Of a stretch of DNA of 23,013 nt, positions 15,618 through 23,013 are shown in pieces. The position numbers and the translations under genes were made by a program. The stretch is from Acidobacteria bacterium UBA823 (GTDB lineage: Bacteria; Acidobacteriota; Vicinamibacteria; Vicinamibacterales; UBA823), in assembly GCA_002296225.1 (NCBI GenBank), contig DBHR01000105.1, positions 71,820 to 94,832 on the forward strand, given 5' to 3'. Each line of letters opens with the position of its first letter. The stretch's first letter is position 1. The notes under the pieces were generated by a model. It worked only from the letters and a program-made list of their open reading frames with translations, was not told the origin of the DNA and did not search any database.

Positions 15618-16259
15618 ATGTGTACGGCGGCCATCATTGCCGGCGGTGTCGCACGGCGATTCGACGGACGAGCCAAGGGTGCTCTGGCGTTCGGCGCAAC
15701 TAGCATCGTTGAACGCCAGATCGCGGTTCTTCGAGAAATCACCAAAACGCTGCTGATTGTTGCCAATGACGCAGCCCCTTACGCTGGCTTGGGCGTGCCG
15801 GTGATCAACGACGAGATCTCAGGCGCGGGCCCGATTGGCGGAATTTATACCGCGCTGGTTCACGCGACAGCGGACCCGGTTGTCGTTCTGGCATGCGATA
15901 TGCCGTTCATACATGCAGCGTTCTTACGCCACCTAGTCAGTGTCGATCAGTCAGCCGACGTGACCATCCCAAGGACGGCTAATGGCTACGAGCCGATGTG
16001 TGCGTGCTACTCGCGACGGTGTGCGCCGCACTTGCGCAGACAGATCGATGAGGGCGTATTCAAGATTCAGGAACTCCTGCCACACGTACAGAGGTATGAG
16101 ATTGGACCAGACGAAATCTCAGACTACGACCCAGATGGCCTGCTGTTCTACAACGTCAACACACCCGATGACTACGCCCGGGCGCTCAAGTGTATGGATT
16201 CCGATCCGTCGACGTCTTCGTATTTAGACGCGACCAGGAAGTATAGCGGGAATAGATGA
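15618..16259 (+). CDS. mobA: Molybdenum cofactor guanylyltransferase MobA
   Basis: 213 aa. It would join GMP from GTP to molybdopterin, giving the bis-MGD-type cofactor. The N-terminal nucleotide-binding signature is AAIIAGGVARRF with Lys 20, a variant of the LAGGxSxRxGxxK family motif. GPIGGIYTALVHA (71-83) and ACDMPF (92-97, Asp 94 for metal) match MobA and related NTP transferases. The C-terminal NVNTPDDY segment is also typical. ATG 15618 lacks a good Shine-Dalgarno; TACTAT at 15606-15611 lies 6 bases upstream and could place the transcript start at or near the ATG. It overlaps argS by 4 bases. Other MobA-like nucleotidyltransferases are possible, since no other molybdopterin genes lie nearby. 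Confidence 0.85.
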   Translation: MCTAAIIAGGVARRFDGRAKGALAFGATSIVERQIAVLREITKTLLIVANDAAPYAGLGVPVINDEISGAGPIGGIYTALVHATADPVVVLACDMPFIHAAFLRHLVSVDQSADVTIPRTANGYEPMCACYSRRCAPHLRRQIDEGVFKIQELLPHVQRYEIGPDEISDYDPDGLLFYNVNTPDDYARALKCMDSDPSTSSYLDATRKYSGNR

Positions 16260-18271
16260 TTCTTCCGGTTCACGAGGCGATCAGGACGCGGCTGGTATCG
16301 GTCATGAAACAGCTCTACGGTGTCGACGCTGCCTCGATGCCGTCAATCGCTATTCAAGTGCCACCGAGCCGTGCCATCGGCGACCTCGCTGTGCCGGTGG
16401 CATTTGAACTAGCAAGGGTCGTGCGCAAAGCGCCGCAACTAATTGCCCAGGACCTAGCGGCTGCTTTGGGCGCGATCGATGGTATTAGTGCCATTGAGCC
16501 GACACCGAACGGGTATGTCAATTTCTTTCTCGACCGTCGGCCATTTCTGGCCGGTCGCGCAGGCGCACCCGTGAAGGAACACGCTGTCGACATAACCAGC
16601 AACAAGACAATTGTCGAGCACACGGCAATCAACCCGAACAAGGCAGCCCACATCGGCCACCTTCGGAACGCGGTGCTCGGCGACACGTTGTGCCGACTCC
16701 TGCGTTTTCAAGGCCGTCATGTCGAGATTCAAAACTATATCGACGATACGGGCGTGCAGGTCGCCGACATGGTCGTGGCATTTCGAGAATTCGAGTCGAT
16801 GGGTCTGGCCGAAGTTCGGGAACGTGCTGGTAAGCCAGGCTTTGACTACTACTGCTGGGACCTGTACGCGAAGGTAACCGAGTGGTACGAGGCTGATTCG
16901 AGCCGGCTCCAACTGAGGGCTGAAGCGTTGCATGCCCTCGAGGCTGGTGACAACGAAATGGCCGACGCGGCCGTAGTGATCGCCGACCGCATCGTCAGGT
17001 GCCACCTAACAACAATGGCGCAATTGAACATCGGCTACGACCTGCTTGCCTGGGAAAGCGACATCTTGCGACTTCGATTTTGGGCACACGCCTTCGACCT
17101 CCTCCGCAAGACCGGCGTAATGTTCCAGCCGCAGCAAGGCCGGCTCGCCGGTTGCTGGGTGATGCCGATCGAAGATAGCACTGGCGCTACAGACGCAACC
17201 CGGGACGACGAACCGCCAGCCGATATCGAGAGACCGCGCGAAAAAGTGATCGTCCGATCAAACGGCACGGTGACCTATGTCGGTAAAGACATCGCTTACC
17301 AGTGCTGGAAGTTTGGACTGCTGAACACCGACTTCCATTACCGCCATTTCTCCACCCAGGCTGACAACCGGCCACTGTGGGCCACTAGCTCAACCTCGTC
17401 CACCGAATCAGGTGATGCTGCACCCCCAGCGTTCGGCCGCGCCGACACTGTCTACAACGTCATCGACACTCGTCAGGCCTACCTACAGCAATTGCTCGCC
17501 CAGGCACTGCGCGCCATGGGTCATACATCTCAAGCGGAACACTCGGTCCATTTCTCGTACGAAATGGTTGCGTTGTCGCACGACACAGCACGCACACTAG
17601 GCTTCGAAAACGTGGACAAGAACCGTCCATTCGTGGAGGTTTCAGGTCGAAAAGGCCTCGGCGTGAAGGCCGACGAGCTACTGGAGCGCCTCACCGAAGC
17701 AGCCAGCCACGAAGTGACCAAGCGGAACCCCGATCTGTCGGTGAATGAATCCACGCGCATCGCCAAGATGATCGCCACCGCAGCAGTGCGTTATTTCATG
17801 ATCAAGTTTTCGCGGGGTAAGGTGATCATCTTCGACATTGAGGAGGCCCTCAGTTTCGAGGGTGAGAGTGGACCGTATCTGCAGTACGCCGTCGTCCGCG
17901 CAAACAACATTTTCAGAAAACTGCTCGAACGGACTGACCTTGACGAAGCCGCAATCGTGGGCTCCCTTGATTCAGTGCCTGCTGACTGCCTGGCCCGCGG
18001 TGGAGGTGATGACCTGTGGGACCTCGTCTTTAACGCCGCACGGCTCGACGAGATCGTTGACCAGGCCATTAGAAGCCTCGAGCCCTCCGTGCTTGCCAAG
18101 TACGCCTTTGGCCTGGCGCAAGCGTTCAATGCCTTCTACCACCGACACCCGATCGTCAACGAAGCACAGGCGGACCGCCAACGGTGGCGGGCAGCCGCAG
18201 CGCTGTACTTCAAGACGCAGATGACCCGCGCTCTGGCCGTGATGGGGTGTGAGGTGCCGTCCAGAATGTAA
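16256..18271 (+). CDS. argS: Arginyl-tRNA synthetase
   Basis: 671 aa, longer than the roughly 580 of E. coli ArgS. It has the N-terminal Arg-tRNA-synthetase domain (about 5-95), the class I HIGH motif in NPNKAAHIGHLRNAVLGD (127-144), and a KMSKS-equivalent loop, SGRKGLGVKADEL (463-475), without canonical KMSKS, as in many ArgS. The C-terminal DALR anticodon-binding domain includes GPYLQYAVVRANNI (539-552). The extra length lies mainly in two stretches, about 303-330 and 368-395, the second serine/threonine-rich; these look like surface insertions. The ATG at 16256 overlaps the mobA stop as ATGA, so translation is coupled. The gene ends 8 bases from the convergent methyltransferase gene. Confidence 0.96.
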   Translation: MILPVHEAIRTRLVSVMKQLYGVDAASMPSIAIQVPPSRAIGDLAVPVAFELARVVRKAPQLIAQDLAAALGAIDGISAIEPTPNGYVNFFLDRRPFLAGRAGAPVKEHAVDITSNKTIVEHTAINPNKAAHIGHLRNAVLGDTLCRLLRFQGRHVEIQNYIDDTGVQVADMVVAFREFESMGLAEVRERAGKPGFDYYCWDLYAKVTEWYEADSSRLQLRAEALHALEAGDNEMADAAVVIADRIVRCHLTTMAQLNIGYDLLAWESDILRLRFWAHAFDLLRKTGVMFQPQQGRLAGCWVMPIEDSTGATDATRDDEPPADIERPREKVIVRSNGTVTYVGKDIAYQCWKFGLLNTDFHYRHFSTQADNRPLWATSSTSSTESGDAAPPAFGRADTVYNVIDTRQAYLQQLLAQALRAMGHTSQAEHSVHFSYEMVALSHDTARTLGFENVDKNRPFVEVSGRKGLGVKADELLERLTEAASHEVTKRNPDLSVNESTRIAKMIATAAVRYFMIKFSRGKVIIFDIEEALSFEGESGPYLQYAVVRANNIFRKLLERTDLDEAAIVGSLDSVPADCLARGGGDDLWDLVFNAARLDEIVDQAIRSLEPSVLAKYAFGLAQAFNAFYHRHPIVNEAQADRQRWRAAAALYFKTQMTRALAVMGCEVPSRM

Positions 18272-18279
18272 GCGTGGTG

Positions 18280-19593
18280 TCAGCGCTCGAGCGTGGCCAC
18301 CAGTTCGATGTGAGCCGTGTTCGGGAACAAGTCAAAGCCGTCCAACCGACGAAGGGTGTAGCCAGCATCGCCCAGCGCACGGAGGTCGCGCGCGAGCGTC
18401 GCGACGTCGCACGACACGTAAACCAACCGGGGCGGCCCCGCGGATGCGATCCGCCCACGCGCATCACGCGACAGGCCAGTTCGTGGCGGATCGACGATCC
18501 AGATGCCAGACGACGCTCTCTGACTCGCCCGCAGATAGCGCTCAACGGTCCGGCGCACGACGCGCACCCGCCCCCCGGCGGCTCGAGCATTGGCCGCGAG
18601 ATCATCGGCTGAAATCGGGTCGTCCTCCACGGCCGTCACATCATCCGCCCCGCTAGCAGCGGCCGCTAGCGCAAAGACACCGACCCCAGCGTAGAGATCA
18701 ACTACCGGACCCGCCGTGAGATCCGCGAGGACCCGCTCGATGAGCGATGCGAGCAGAAATCTGTTGCCCTGGAAAAACGCGGCTGGGCGTCGGCAGAGGG
18801 CGCTTTCCGGTAGCCGCGGCCATGACGGGAGCATCGTGGACCAAGGCTCGGCAACAACCGGATCACCAGAAACGTGTCGTGGTGGATCGGCGCGCCGCAC
18901 GGAAGCGGAGACCCCTGTAATGCCCCGCACCGCGCCCAATGACGAGAGTGTTTCCGCGCTGGCCGGTCGACCACGGTCCAGCCAGAGGTGCGCCGCCCGT
19001 TGGTCGCCAGCAATTGACTCGGCAAGGTCGACCGCGCGAATGCCGATGCCAGCAGCTTGTAATGCCAGCACGCGTTGCAACCGGTCCAGCACCTCCCCGG
19101 TCTCGGCCGTAAGCTGCCCAGTTCCTGCAGCATCGCAAGGTCGGTGCGATCCCCTGTGCAGGAATCCCAGTCGGGTGCCTGCCACGTACAAGCGGGCGCG
19201 TAGTCGGTATCCCCGCTCAGGAGAAGGGGCAATCGCCATGCCTTCGGGAAGGGACAAGCGGCCGATGCGAGCGAACGCGTCGGCGACGATTTCTCGCTTC
19301 AGCGAGAGCTGACGTGGATAGGCGATGTGGGCGAACACATTCCCACCGCAGGAGGTTTCGCCGGACGTAGGGCGTCGATCCTTATCAGCGGCAATGATCT
19401 CTTCGACGGAAGCCAGCGACATGTCACGCCTCGAACGTTCGACGCGTGCGCGTACCCGTTCACCTGGAATCGCCCCAAGCACTAGGATGATTCGGCCGGC
19501 ATGCCGGGCGATCATCCGACCACCAACCGCTGGCCGTTCAATCATTAAATCCAGCAGCGTGCCTGGAGCCACATCATGGTTTGACTGGTTCAT
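18280..19593 (-). CDS. TrmA/RlmD-family RNA (uracil-C5) methyltransferase
   Basis: 437 aa. An N-terminal TRAM-like domain (about 10-68) precedes a class I SAM methyltransferase: VVDLYAGVGVFALA (297-310), FFQGN (273-277), DPPRTGLS (368-375) and the nucleophile in VYVSCDVATLARDL (Cys 395). These define the RNA m5U methyltransferase family, acting on tRNA or 23S rRNA. Of the four cysteines that bind a [4Fe-4S] cluster in RlmD, only Cys 82 (in SCGGN) and Cys 153 have counterparts; the positions equivalent to E. coli Cys 81 and Cys 90 are not cysteine, so a normal cluster is unlikely. The substrate cannot be decided from sequence. ATG 19593 has no obvious Shine-Dalgarno and lies 36 bases after the upstream stop. 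Confidence 0.86.
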   Translation of the reverse strand: MNQSNHDVAPGTLLDLMIERPAVGGRMIARHAGRIILVLGAIPGERVRARVERSRRDMSLASVEEIIAADKDRRPTSGETSCGGNVFAHIAYPRQLSLKREIVADAFARIGRLSLPEGMAIAPSPERGYRLRARLYVAGTRLGFLHRGSHRPCDAAGTGQLTAETGEVLDRLQRVLALQAAGIGIRAVDLAESIAGDQRAAHLWLDRGRPASAETLSSLGAVRGITGVSASVRRADPPRHVSGDPVVAEPWSTMLPSWPRLPESALCRRPAAFFQGNRFLLASLIERVLADLTAGPVVDLYAGVGVFALAAAASGADDVTAVEDDPISADDLAANARAAGGRVRVVRRTVERYLRASQRASSGIWIVDPPRTGLSRDARGRIASAGPPRLVYVSCDVATLARDLRALGDAGYTLRRLDGFDLFPNTAHIELVATLER

Positions 19594-19629
19594 CTGTGCA
19601 CGGACGCGCGTGGCCGCCCACCGAATCGG

Positions 19630-20310
19630 TCAGTCGGAGCCAAGACGCGGTAGGGAGAACTGAGCCCGAAAATGCCGTTCGATCGCAAGCTCGGTTGCTT
19701 CCTGAAACGCCGGCTCGGACATCCGGTCGCGGAACGTACCGAGTTCCGCCTCCGCTTCGGCTTGGGCAACCGCAAGGCTGGCTTCGTCGGCGCCAGTGCG
19801 TACGTCCCGCATCATGGCTCCATCCACCGTTTTGAGCTGCTCGAGTAGGCCTGCATATGCAGGCCCGCGCGCCGTCCGGGACTGTTCCAGAATCGGATCG
19901 AGCGCCAAGAGCGTACGGTCTAGCGCGGCATGAAAACCAGGCCAGGGCTCGGAGGCCATGAGACGAGCCGAAAGCCTTGACATCACGTTAGTCAGATGCT
20001 TCGGCAGACCTTGGCCACGGGGACGATTGCCGCCGCTCGAGGAACCAACGGCCCGCCGCCAGTCGTCGAACGCTCGAAGCACGTCGCTCTCGCAGAACTC
20101 GATGTGCAGAGAACGCCACCGACCGTTCTTAGCCTCAAGCCGCGCCACACGGGTATCGATGCCGCGCATCACCACCTTGAGCGGTATGCCCTGCTCGGCC
20201 CAGTCACGTACGAGCCCAAACGCCGGACCGACGAGACGGATAAGGTGCCCTCGGTTTTTCTCACAGAGATAGGTTTCAACGGCCCGGCAGTACTCGGCGG
20301 GATTACTCAC
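19630..20310 (-). CDS. Conserved-looking protein of unknown function in the coaX cluster
   Basis: 226 aa, starting at GTG 20310, which overlaps the coaX stop as GTGA. No signal peptide or membrane segment, so it is cytoplasmic. The N-terminal part (about 1-88) looks like a compact domain: YCRAVETYLCEKNRGHLIRL, PAFGLVRDWAEQGIPLKVVM, then a HIEFCESDV stretch ending in FDDWRRAVG. A flexible glycine/serine linker (about 89-100) follows, then an alpha-helical C-terminal half rich in Ala, Glu and Arg, ending FRAQFSLPRLG. I recognise no catalytic motif. The tight coupling to coaX and position before an RNA methyltransferase suggest a housekeeping role, but that is only context. Confidence 0.78.
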   Translation of the reverse strand: MSNPAEYCRAVETYLCEKNRGHLIRLVGPAFGLVRDWAEQGIPLKVVMRGIDTRVARLEAKNGRWRSLHIEFCESDVLRAFDDWRRAVGSSSGGNRPRGQGLPKHLTNVMSRLSARLMASEPWPGFHAALDRTLLALDPILEQSRTARGPAYAGLLEQLKTVDGAMMRDVRTGADEASLAVAQAEAEAELGTFRDRMSEPAFQEATELAIERHFRAQFSLPRLGSD

Positions 20311-21110
20311 GAGGACGTCTTAACGTTAGAACGCTCCCAGACAATTCGGAGACCATGCAAGGTGAGCTCCGGCACCACCACCTCGATTACGGAAGTCTGC
20401 TCCGCAATGACGGCGGCCATTCCGCCTGTGGCCACACAGACCGCGACGCCGCTCCCATCGGCTTCGAGCTCACCGCGGATCCGAGCCTCGATTCCCTCAA
20501 CCATCGCTACATAGCCGTAGAACAGGCCGGATTGCATCGACTCGATCGTAGTTTGTCCAATGACACGCTCTGGTTTGCGGACGTCGACGCGCGGCAGGCG
20601 CGCTGCACGCTGGAACAGCGCATCGGCCGAAATGTCGACGCCAGGACAGATGACACCGCCAAGGTATTCGCCCTGCGCGGAGATACAATCAAACGTCGTA
20701 GCGGTTCCGAAATCCACAACGATGACCGGTACACCGCGCGCGCGCCCGAGGCGCTCATAGGCGGCAATACCGTTAACGAGCCTGTCGGCGCCCACTTCGC
20801 TGGGCCTATCGTAGCGCACCGGCATACCCATATCCTCGGCCGGATCAACGACCGTGGCCTGGCGGTCAAAATACCGCGCGATCATCTCAGACATCGTACC
20901 GGTTAGGGAGGGAACGACCGACGCCACGATGACGCCGTCGATCACCGACTTATCAAAACCCCGTACCTTAAAGAGATCGATCACGAGGATGCCAAGCTCG
21001 TCAGCGGTGCGCTCCCGTAAAGTAGCAAGGCGCCAGCTCTGGATGAGGGTCTCACCTTCGAAGACCCCAAACACGATATTCGTATTGCCTATATCGATCG
21101 CTAGCAGCAT
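20307..21110 (-). CDS. coaX: Type III pantothenate kinase CoaX
   Basis: 267 aa, about the family length. It phosphorylates pantothenate, the first step of CoA synthesis, in the cytoplasm. Motifs: the phosphate-binding loop AIDIGNTNIVFGVF (4-17, Asp 6), GADRLVN (107-113, catalytic base Asp 109), VVDFGTATTFDC (131-142) and GGVICPGVDIS (151-161). The type III enzyme belongs to the ASKHA fold and usually resists CoA feedback. ATG 21110 has AAGGGA about 9 bases upstream. It lies 39 bases after birA; in some bacteria coaX is fused or adjacent to birA, which fits this arrangement. Confidence 0.96.
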   Translation of the reverse strand: MLLAIDIGNTNIVFGVFEGETLIQSWRLATLRERTADELGILVIDLFKVRGFDKSVIDGVIVASVVPSLTGTMSEMIARYFDRQATVVDPAEDMGMPVRYDRPSEVGADRLVNGIAAYERLGRARGVPVIVVDFGTATTFDCISAQGEYLGGVICPGVDISADALFQRAARLPRVDVRKPERVIGQTTIESMQSGLFYGYVAMVEGIEARIRGELEADGSGVAVCVATGGMAAVIAEQTSVIEVVVPELTLHGLRIVWERSNVKTSS

Positions 21111-21149
21111 GTCGTGCCGTCCCTTGGCGCAATGGTTGTAGACTAACGC

Positions 21150-21950
21150 TCAGACCCAGCGCAGCTCGCCTGCGACAACCCGTTCGGTCGCTCCGTCGAT
21201 GCGTACCAACAAAGCCCCGTCCGCGTCGATACCAGCCGTCGTGCCGCGTCGAGGCCCAGACGGTCCGGCCAGTTCGACCATAGCGGCAGTGCTCGACGGG
21301 GATAGCGTTCGCCAACGGTCCAGAATAGCACCCGTCCGGCCCGCAATCATCGTCTCCCGCCAAGCGACCAGCGAGACGAGCACCTCGACCAACAGGGATT
21401 CCAACGGCACGACGTCTCCGCACTCGCCTTCGATGGAGGTCACTTCGTCTGGCGCTGTGGCTGGCCTAGGCACCGCCCGTAGGTTAATCCCAAACCCGAC
21501 AACGACGTGGGCGCGCCCTGTCGGCGAGAGTCCCGCTTCAGCGAGAATACCGCCGAGTTTCCTACGAACATTGCGCTTAACAACCAGGTCGTTCGGCCAT
21601 TTGAGTGTCACCGTGACCTTCGTTTTACGGCGTATCGCTTCAGCCAGCGCTACCCCACTCATCAAAGTCATCAGCGGGGACAGCGCTGGCTGTCGAAACA
21701 CAACCGACGCGTACAGCCCGGCGTCCTTGGGAGACGACCACGAGCGCCCGCGCCGGCCCCTTCCAGCAGTCTGAGCACCTGCCACTACAGTCGTCCCTTC
21801 TGACGCGCCAGCCAACGCAAGTTCAATCGCCTTATCGTTCGTCGATCTAATTTCCCGCAAGTACCTGACGCGACCGGCAAAGCATCCGAGCCGGTGGCAG
21901 TGTTTCTGCAACGCATCCACCATCGGCGCCGGCAACCCCGAGTCGCTCAC
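21150..21950 (-). CDS. birA: Biotin-[acetyl-CoA-carboxylase] ligase (BirA, no DNA-binding domain)
   Basis: 266 aa. It attaches biotin to the carboxyl carrier protein through biotinyl-AMP. It has RSTN (35-38), the biotin/ATP loop GRGRRGRSW (63-71), KWPNDL (117-122) and the KLGGIL segment (131-136), followed by a small C-terminal domain. Its start, GTG 21950, overlaps the nadC stop as GTGA. The catalytic domain begins almost at the N-terminus, so there is no winged-helix repressor domain; this is a monofunctional ligase and should not repress biotin genes. Confidence 0.95.
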   Translation of the reverse strand: MSDSGLPAPMVDALQKHCHRLGCFAGRVRYLREIRSTNDKAIELALAGASEGTTVVAGAQTAGRGRRGRSWSSPKDAGLYASVVFRQPALSPLMTLMSGVALAEAIRRKTKVTVTLKWPNDLVVKRNVRRKLGGILAEAGLSPTGRAHVVVGFGINLRAVPRPATAPDEVTSIEGECGDVVPLESLLVEVLVSLVAWRETMIAGRTGAILDRWRTLSPSSTAAMVELAGPSGPRRGTTAGIDADGALLVRIDGATERVVAGELRWV

Positions 21951-22798
21951 GACTCGGCTCCCTGAAGGTCAAGACTAAAATCGACTGCCGGTGCCGAGTG
22001 GGTCAGTGCGCCTACCGACACGTAATCCGCACCCGCCGTCACCAGCCCCGGCATCCGGTCCAATGTCACACCGCCTGAGATCTCGACCTCGGCGCGACCA
22101 CGACTGCGGCGCACGATTTCTCGAACGTCGGCCTCGACTAAATTGTCCACGAGTAGTACGTCGACACCTGCGGCCACGGCGTCGTCGGCTTCGGTCAGAC
22201 TCTCGACCTCGACTTCGATCGGCATCCCCGGTTTGGCCTCCCGTATCAACCGTACTGCCGTCGAAATGTTCCCGGCAAGGGCGATGTGGTTATCCTTGAT
22301 CAATACGGCGTCGTCCAGGGCAAAGCGGTGATTGACACCACCACCCACACGTACAGCATATTTTTCCAATCGCCGCAGGGTCGGTGTCGTCTTGCGCGTG
22401 TCGAGCACCGTAAGGGCGCCGGCGGCAGCGTCGACGAACGCTCGGGTAAGGGTTGCGATACCCGACAAGCGTTGCAGAAAGTTTAACGCCGTGCGCTCGC
22501 CAGCCAGTAGCGAACGCCCTGCGCCCGATAAATCAACCACGACATCTCCGGCCGCGCAGCGGTCCCCATCCAACCGCCGGCACACGAAATTAATGTGCGG
22601 GTCGACCTGCCGGAACACTTCAGCCGCAACCTCAAGTCCAGCTACGATACACGCGGACTTCACGAAGATGCGACCAGTGGCTCGCAAGGCCGCCGGAACG
22701 ACCACCTCGCTCGTGATATCACCCGTGCCGAGGTCTTCTTCCAGCGCATGTTGCACAAGCTCCCGATACACTGCCGGACCGAGTGCCACGTCCTTCAC
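21947..22798 (-). CDS. nadC: Nicotinate-nucleotide pyrophosphorylase (quinolinate phosphoribosyltransferase)
   Basis: 283 aa, normal length. It converts quinolinate and PRPP to nicotinate mononucleotide in de novo NAD synthesis. Motifs: EEDLGTGDITS (20-30), ERTALNFLQRLSGIAT (101-116), the substrate-binding DTRKTTPTLR (133-142), VGGGVNHR (151-158) and KDNH (168-171), and the phosphate-binding ISGGV near 240. The start is GTG 22798, overlapping the valS stop as GTGA, with AGGAG about 8 bases upstream. No nadA or nadB lies in the window. Confidence 0.96.
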   Translation of the reverse strand: MKDVALGPAVYRELVQHALEEDLGTGDITSEVVVPAALRATGRIFVKSACIVAGLEVAAEVFRQVDPHINFVCRRLDGDRCAAGDVVVDLSGAGRSLLAGERTALNFLQRLSGIATLTRAFVDAAAGALTVLDTRKTTPTLRRLEKYAVRVGGGVNHRFALDDAVLIKDNHIALAGNISTAVRLIREAKPGMPIEVEVESLTEADDAVAAGVDVLLVDNLVEADVREIVRRSRGRAEVEISGGVTLDRMPGLVTAGADYVSVGALTHSAPAVDFSLDLQGAES

Positions 22799-23013
22799 CT
22801 GGAAAGCTCCTGTAGCAACCGTTCGAGCTTCTCTCGCTGTTTCATCAAGCCCTGGACGCGCGCCTCGGTATCGGCCACGACCTCTGACGCCGCGCGATCT
22901 CGAAACTTGGGATTCGCTAACTTTGCCTCGTCTGCAGCCTGTTGCTTACCGACCTTCAATAGCGCTTTCTTGATGCGATTGGCTTCAGCCTGACGGTCAA
23001 CAATACCAGCGAG
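22795..23013 (-). CDS. valS: Valyl-tRNA synthetase, C-terminal end only
   Basis: Partial gene running off the right edge; 72 codons plus TGA are in the window, too near the edge to appear as a complete frame. The translation (IVDRQAEANRIKKALLKVGK, then KLANPKFRDRAASEVVADTE and MKQREKLERLLQEL) is the C-terminal coiled-coil arm that binds tRNA-Val, with the family-typical KLxNxKF...A..EVV pattern. Its TGA overlaps the nadC GTG, placing valS as an upstream member of the same operon. Confidence 0.85.
   Translation of the reverse strand, partial: LAGIVDRQAEANRIKKALLKVGKQQAADEAKLANPKFRDRAASEVVADTEARVQGLMKQREKLERLLQELSR

Noticed and set aside
18284..18293. CGCTCGAGCG palindrome at the argS/methyltransferase convergence
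   Set aside because: Ten bases with no loop and no T-tract, inside the methyltransferase coding end; likely chance in GC-rich sequence.
22332..22973. Long plus-strand open frame opposite nadC and valS
   Set aside because: It is antisense to clearly conserved genes and has a low-complexity Ser/Arg/Pro/Thr translation typical of shadow frames in GC-rich DNA. Other long antisense frames, such as 20355-20906, were dismissed likewise.

Overview
The window is a gene-dense, GC-rich bacterial chromosome segment from a Gram-negative organism, shown by Lnt, outer-membrane beta-barrel and SPOR proteins. An HspR-type repressor inside a dnaK-dnaJ operon, type III pantothenate kinase and the set of uncharacterised proteins fit Acidobacteriota (possibly a Vicinamibacteria-like lineage). 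That placement is inference from gene content, not a database result. I see no phage, IS, CRISPR, tRNA or rRNA.

Layout. Positions 1-163 hold a regulatory region. 164-1155 (+) encodes a secreted protein of unknown function and a small beta-barrel protein; 1234-1722 (-) is a diverged homologue of that secreted protein. 1771-7408 (-) is a chaperone operon, transcribed dnaK - dnaJ - hspR - DnaC/IstB-like ATPase - hemW, driven by a good sigma-70 promoter in an AT-rich patch (about 7470-7580) carrying CIRCE-like and weaker HAIR-like operator sequences. 7670-9925 (+) is a class A penicillin-binding protein transcribed divergently from dnaK. 9944-15334 (-) is a membrane/envelope cluster: nfeD-type protease - slipin - SPOR protein - lnt - prfB, the last with a classic +1 programmed frameshift. 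15618-18271 (+) is a mobA-argS pair with an ATGA overlap. 18280-23013 (-) is a cofactor/translation cluster: valS (3' end only) - nadC - birA - coaX - conserved unknown - RNA methyltransferase, mostly linked by 4-base GTGA overlaps.

How it works together: proteostasis (DnaK/DnaJ autoregulated by HspR), cofactor supply (NAD, CoA, biotin attachment, molybdenum cofactor, heme trafficking), translation (ValS, ArgS, RF2, RNA methylation) and envelope assembly (PBP1A, Lnt, SPOR, SPFH/NfeD). Most of this is core metabolism. The points most worth checking are an HPD-to-HPG change in DnaJ, the heat-shock operator region, the prfB recoding site, an Lnt reading frame without a canonical start upstream of its conserved N-terminus, a methyltransferase lacking two of the usual Fe-S cysteines, the secreted homologue pair, and the unknown gene in the coaX cluster. 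I did not find a convincing new multi-gene system.
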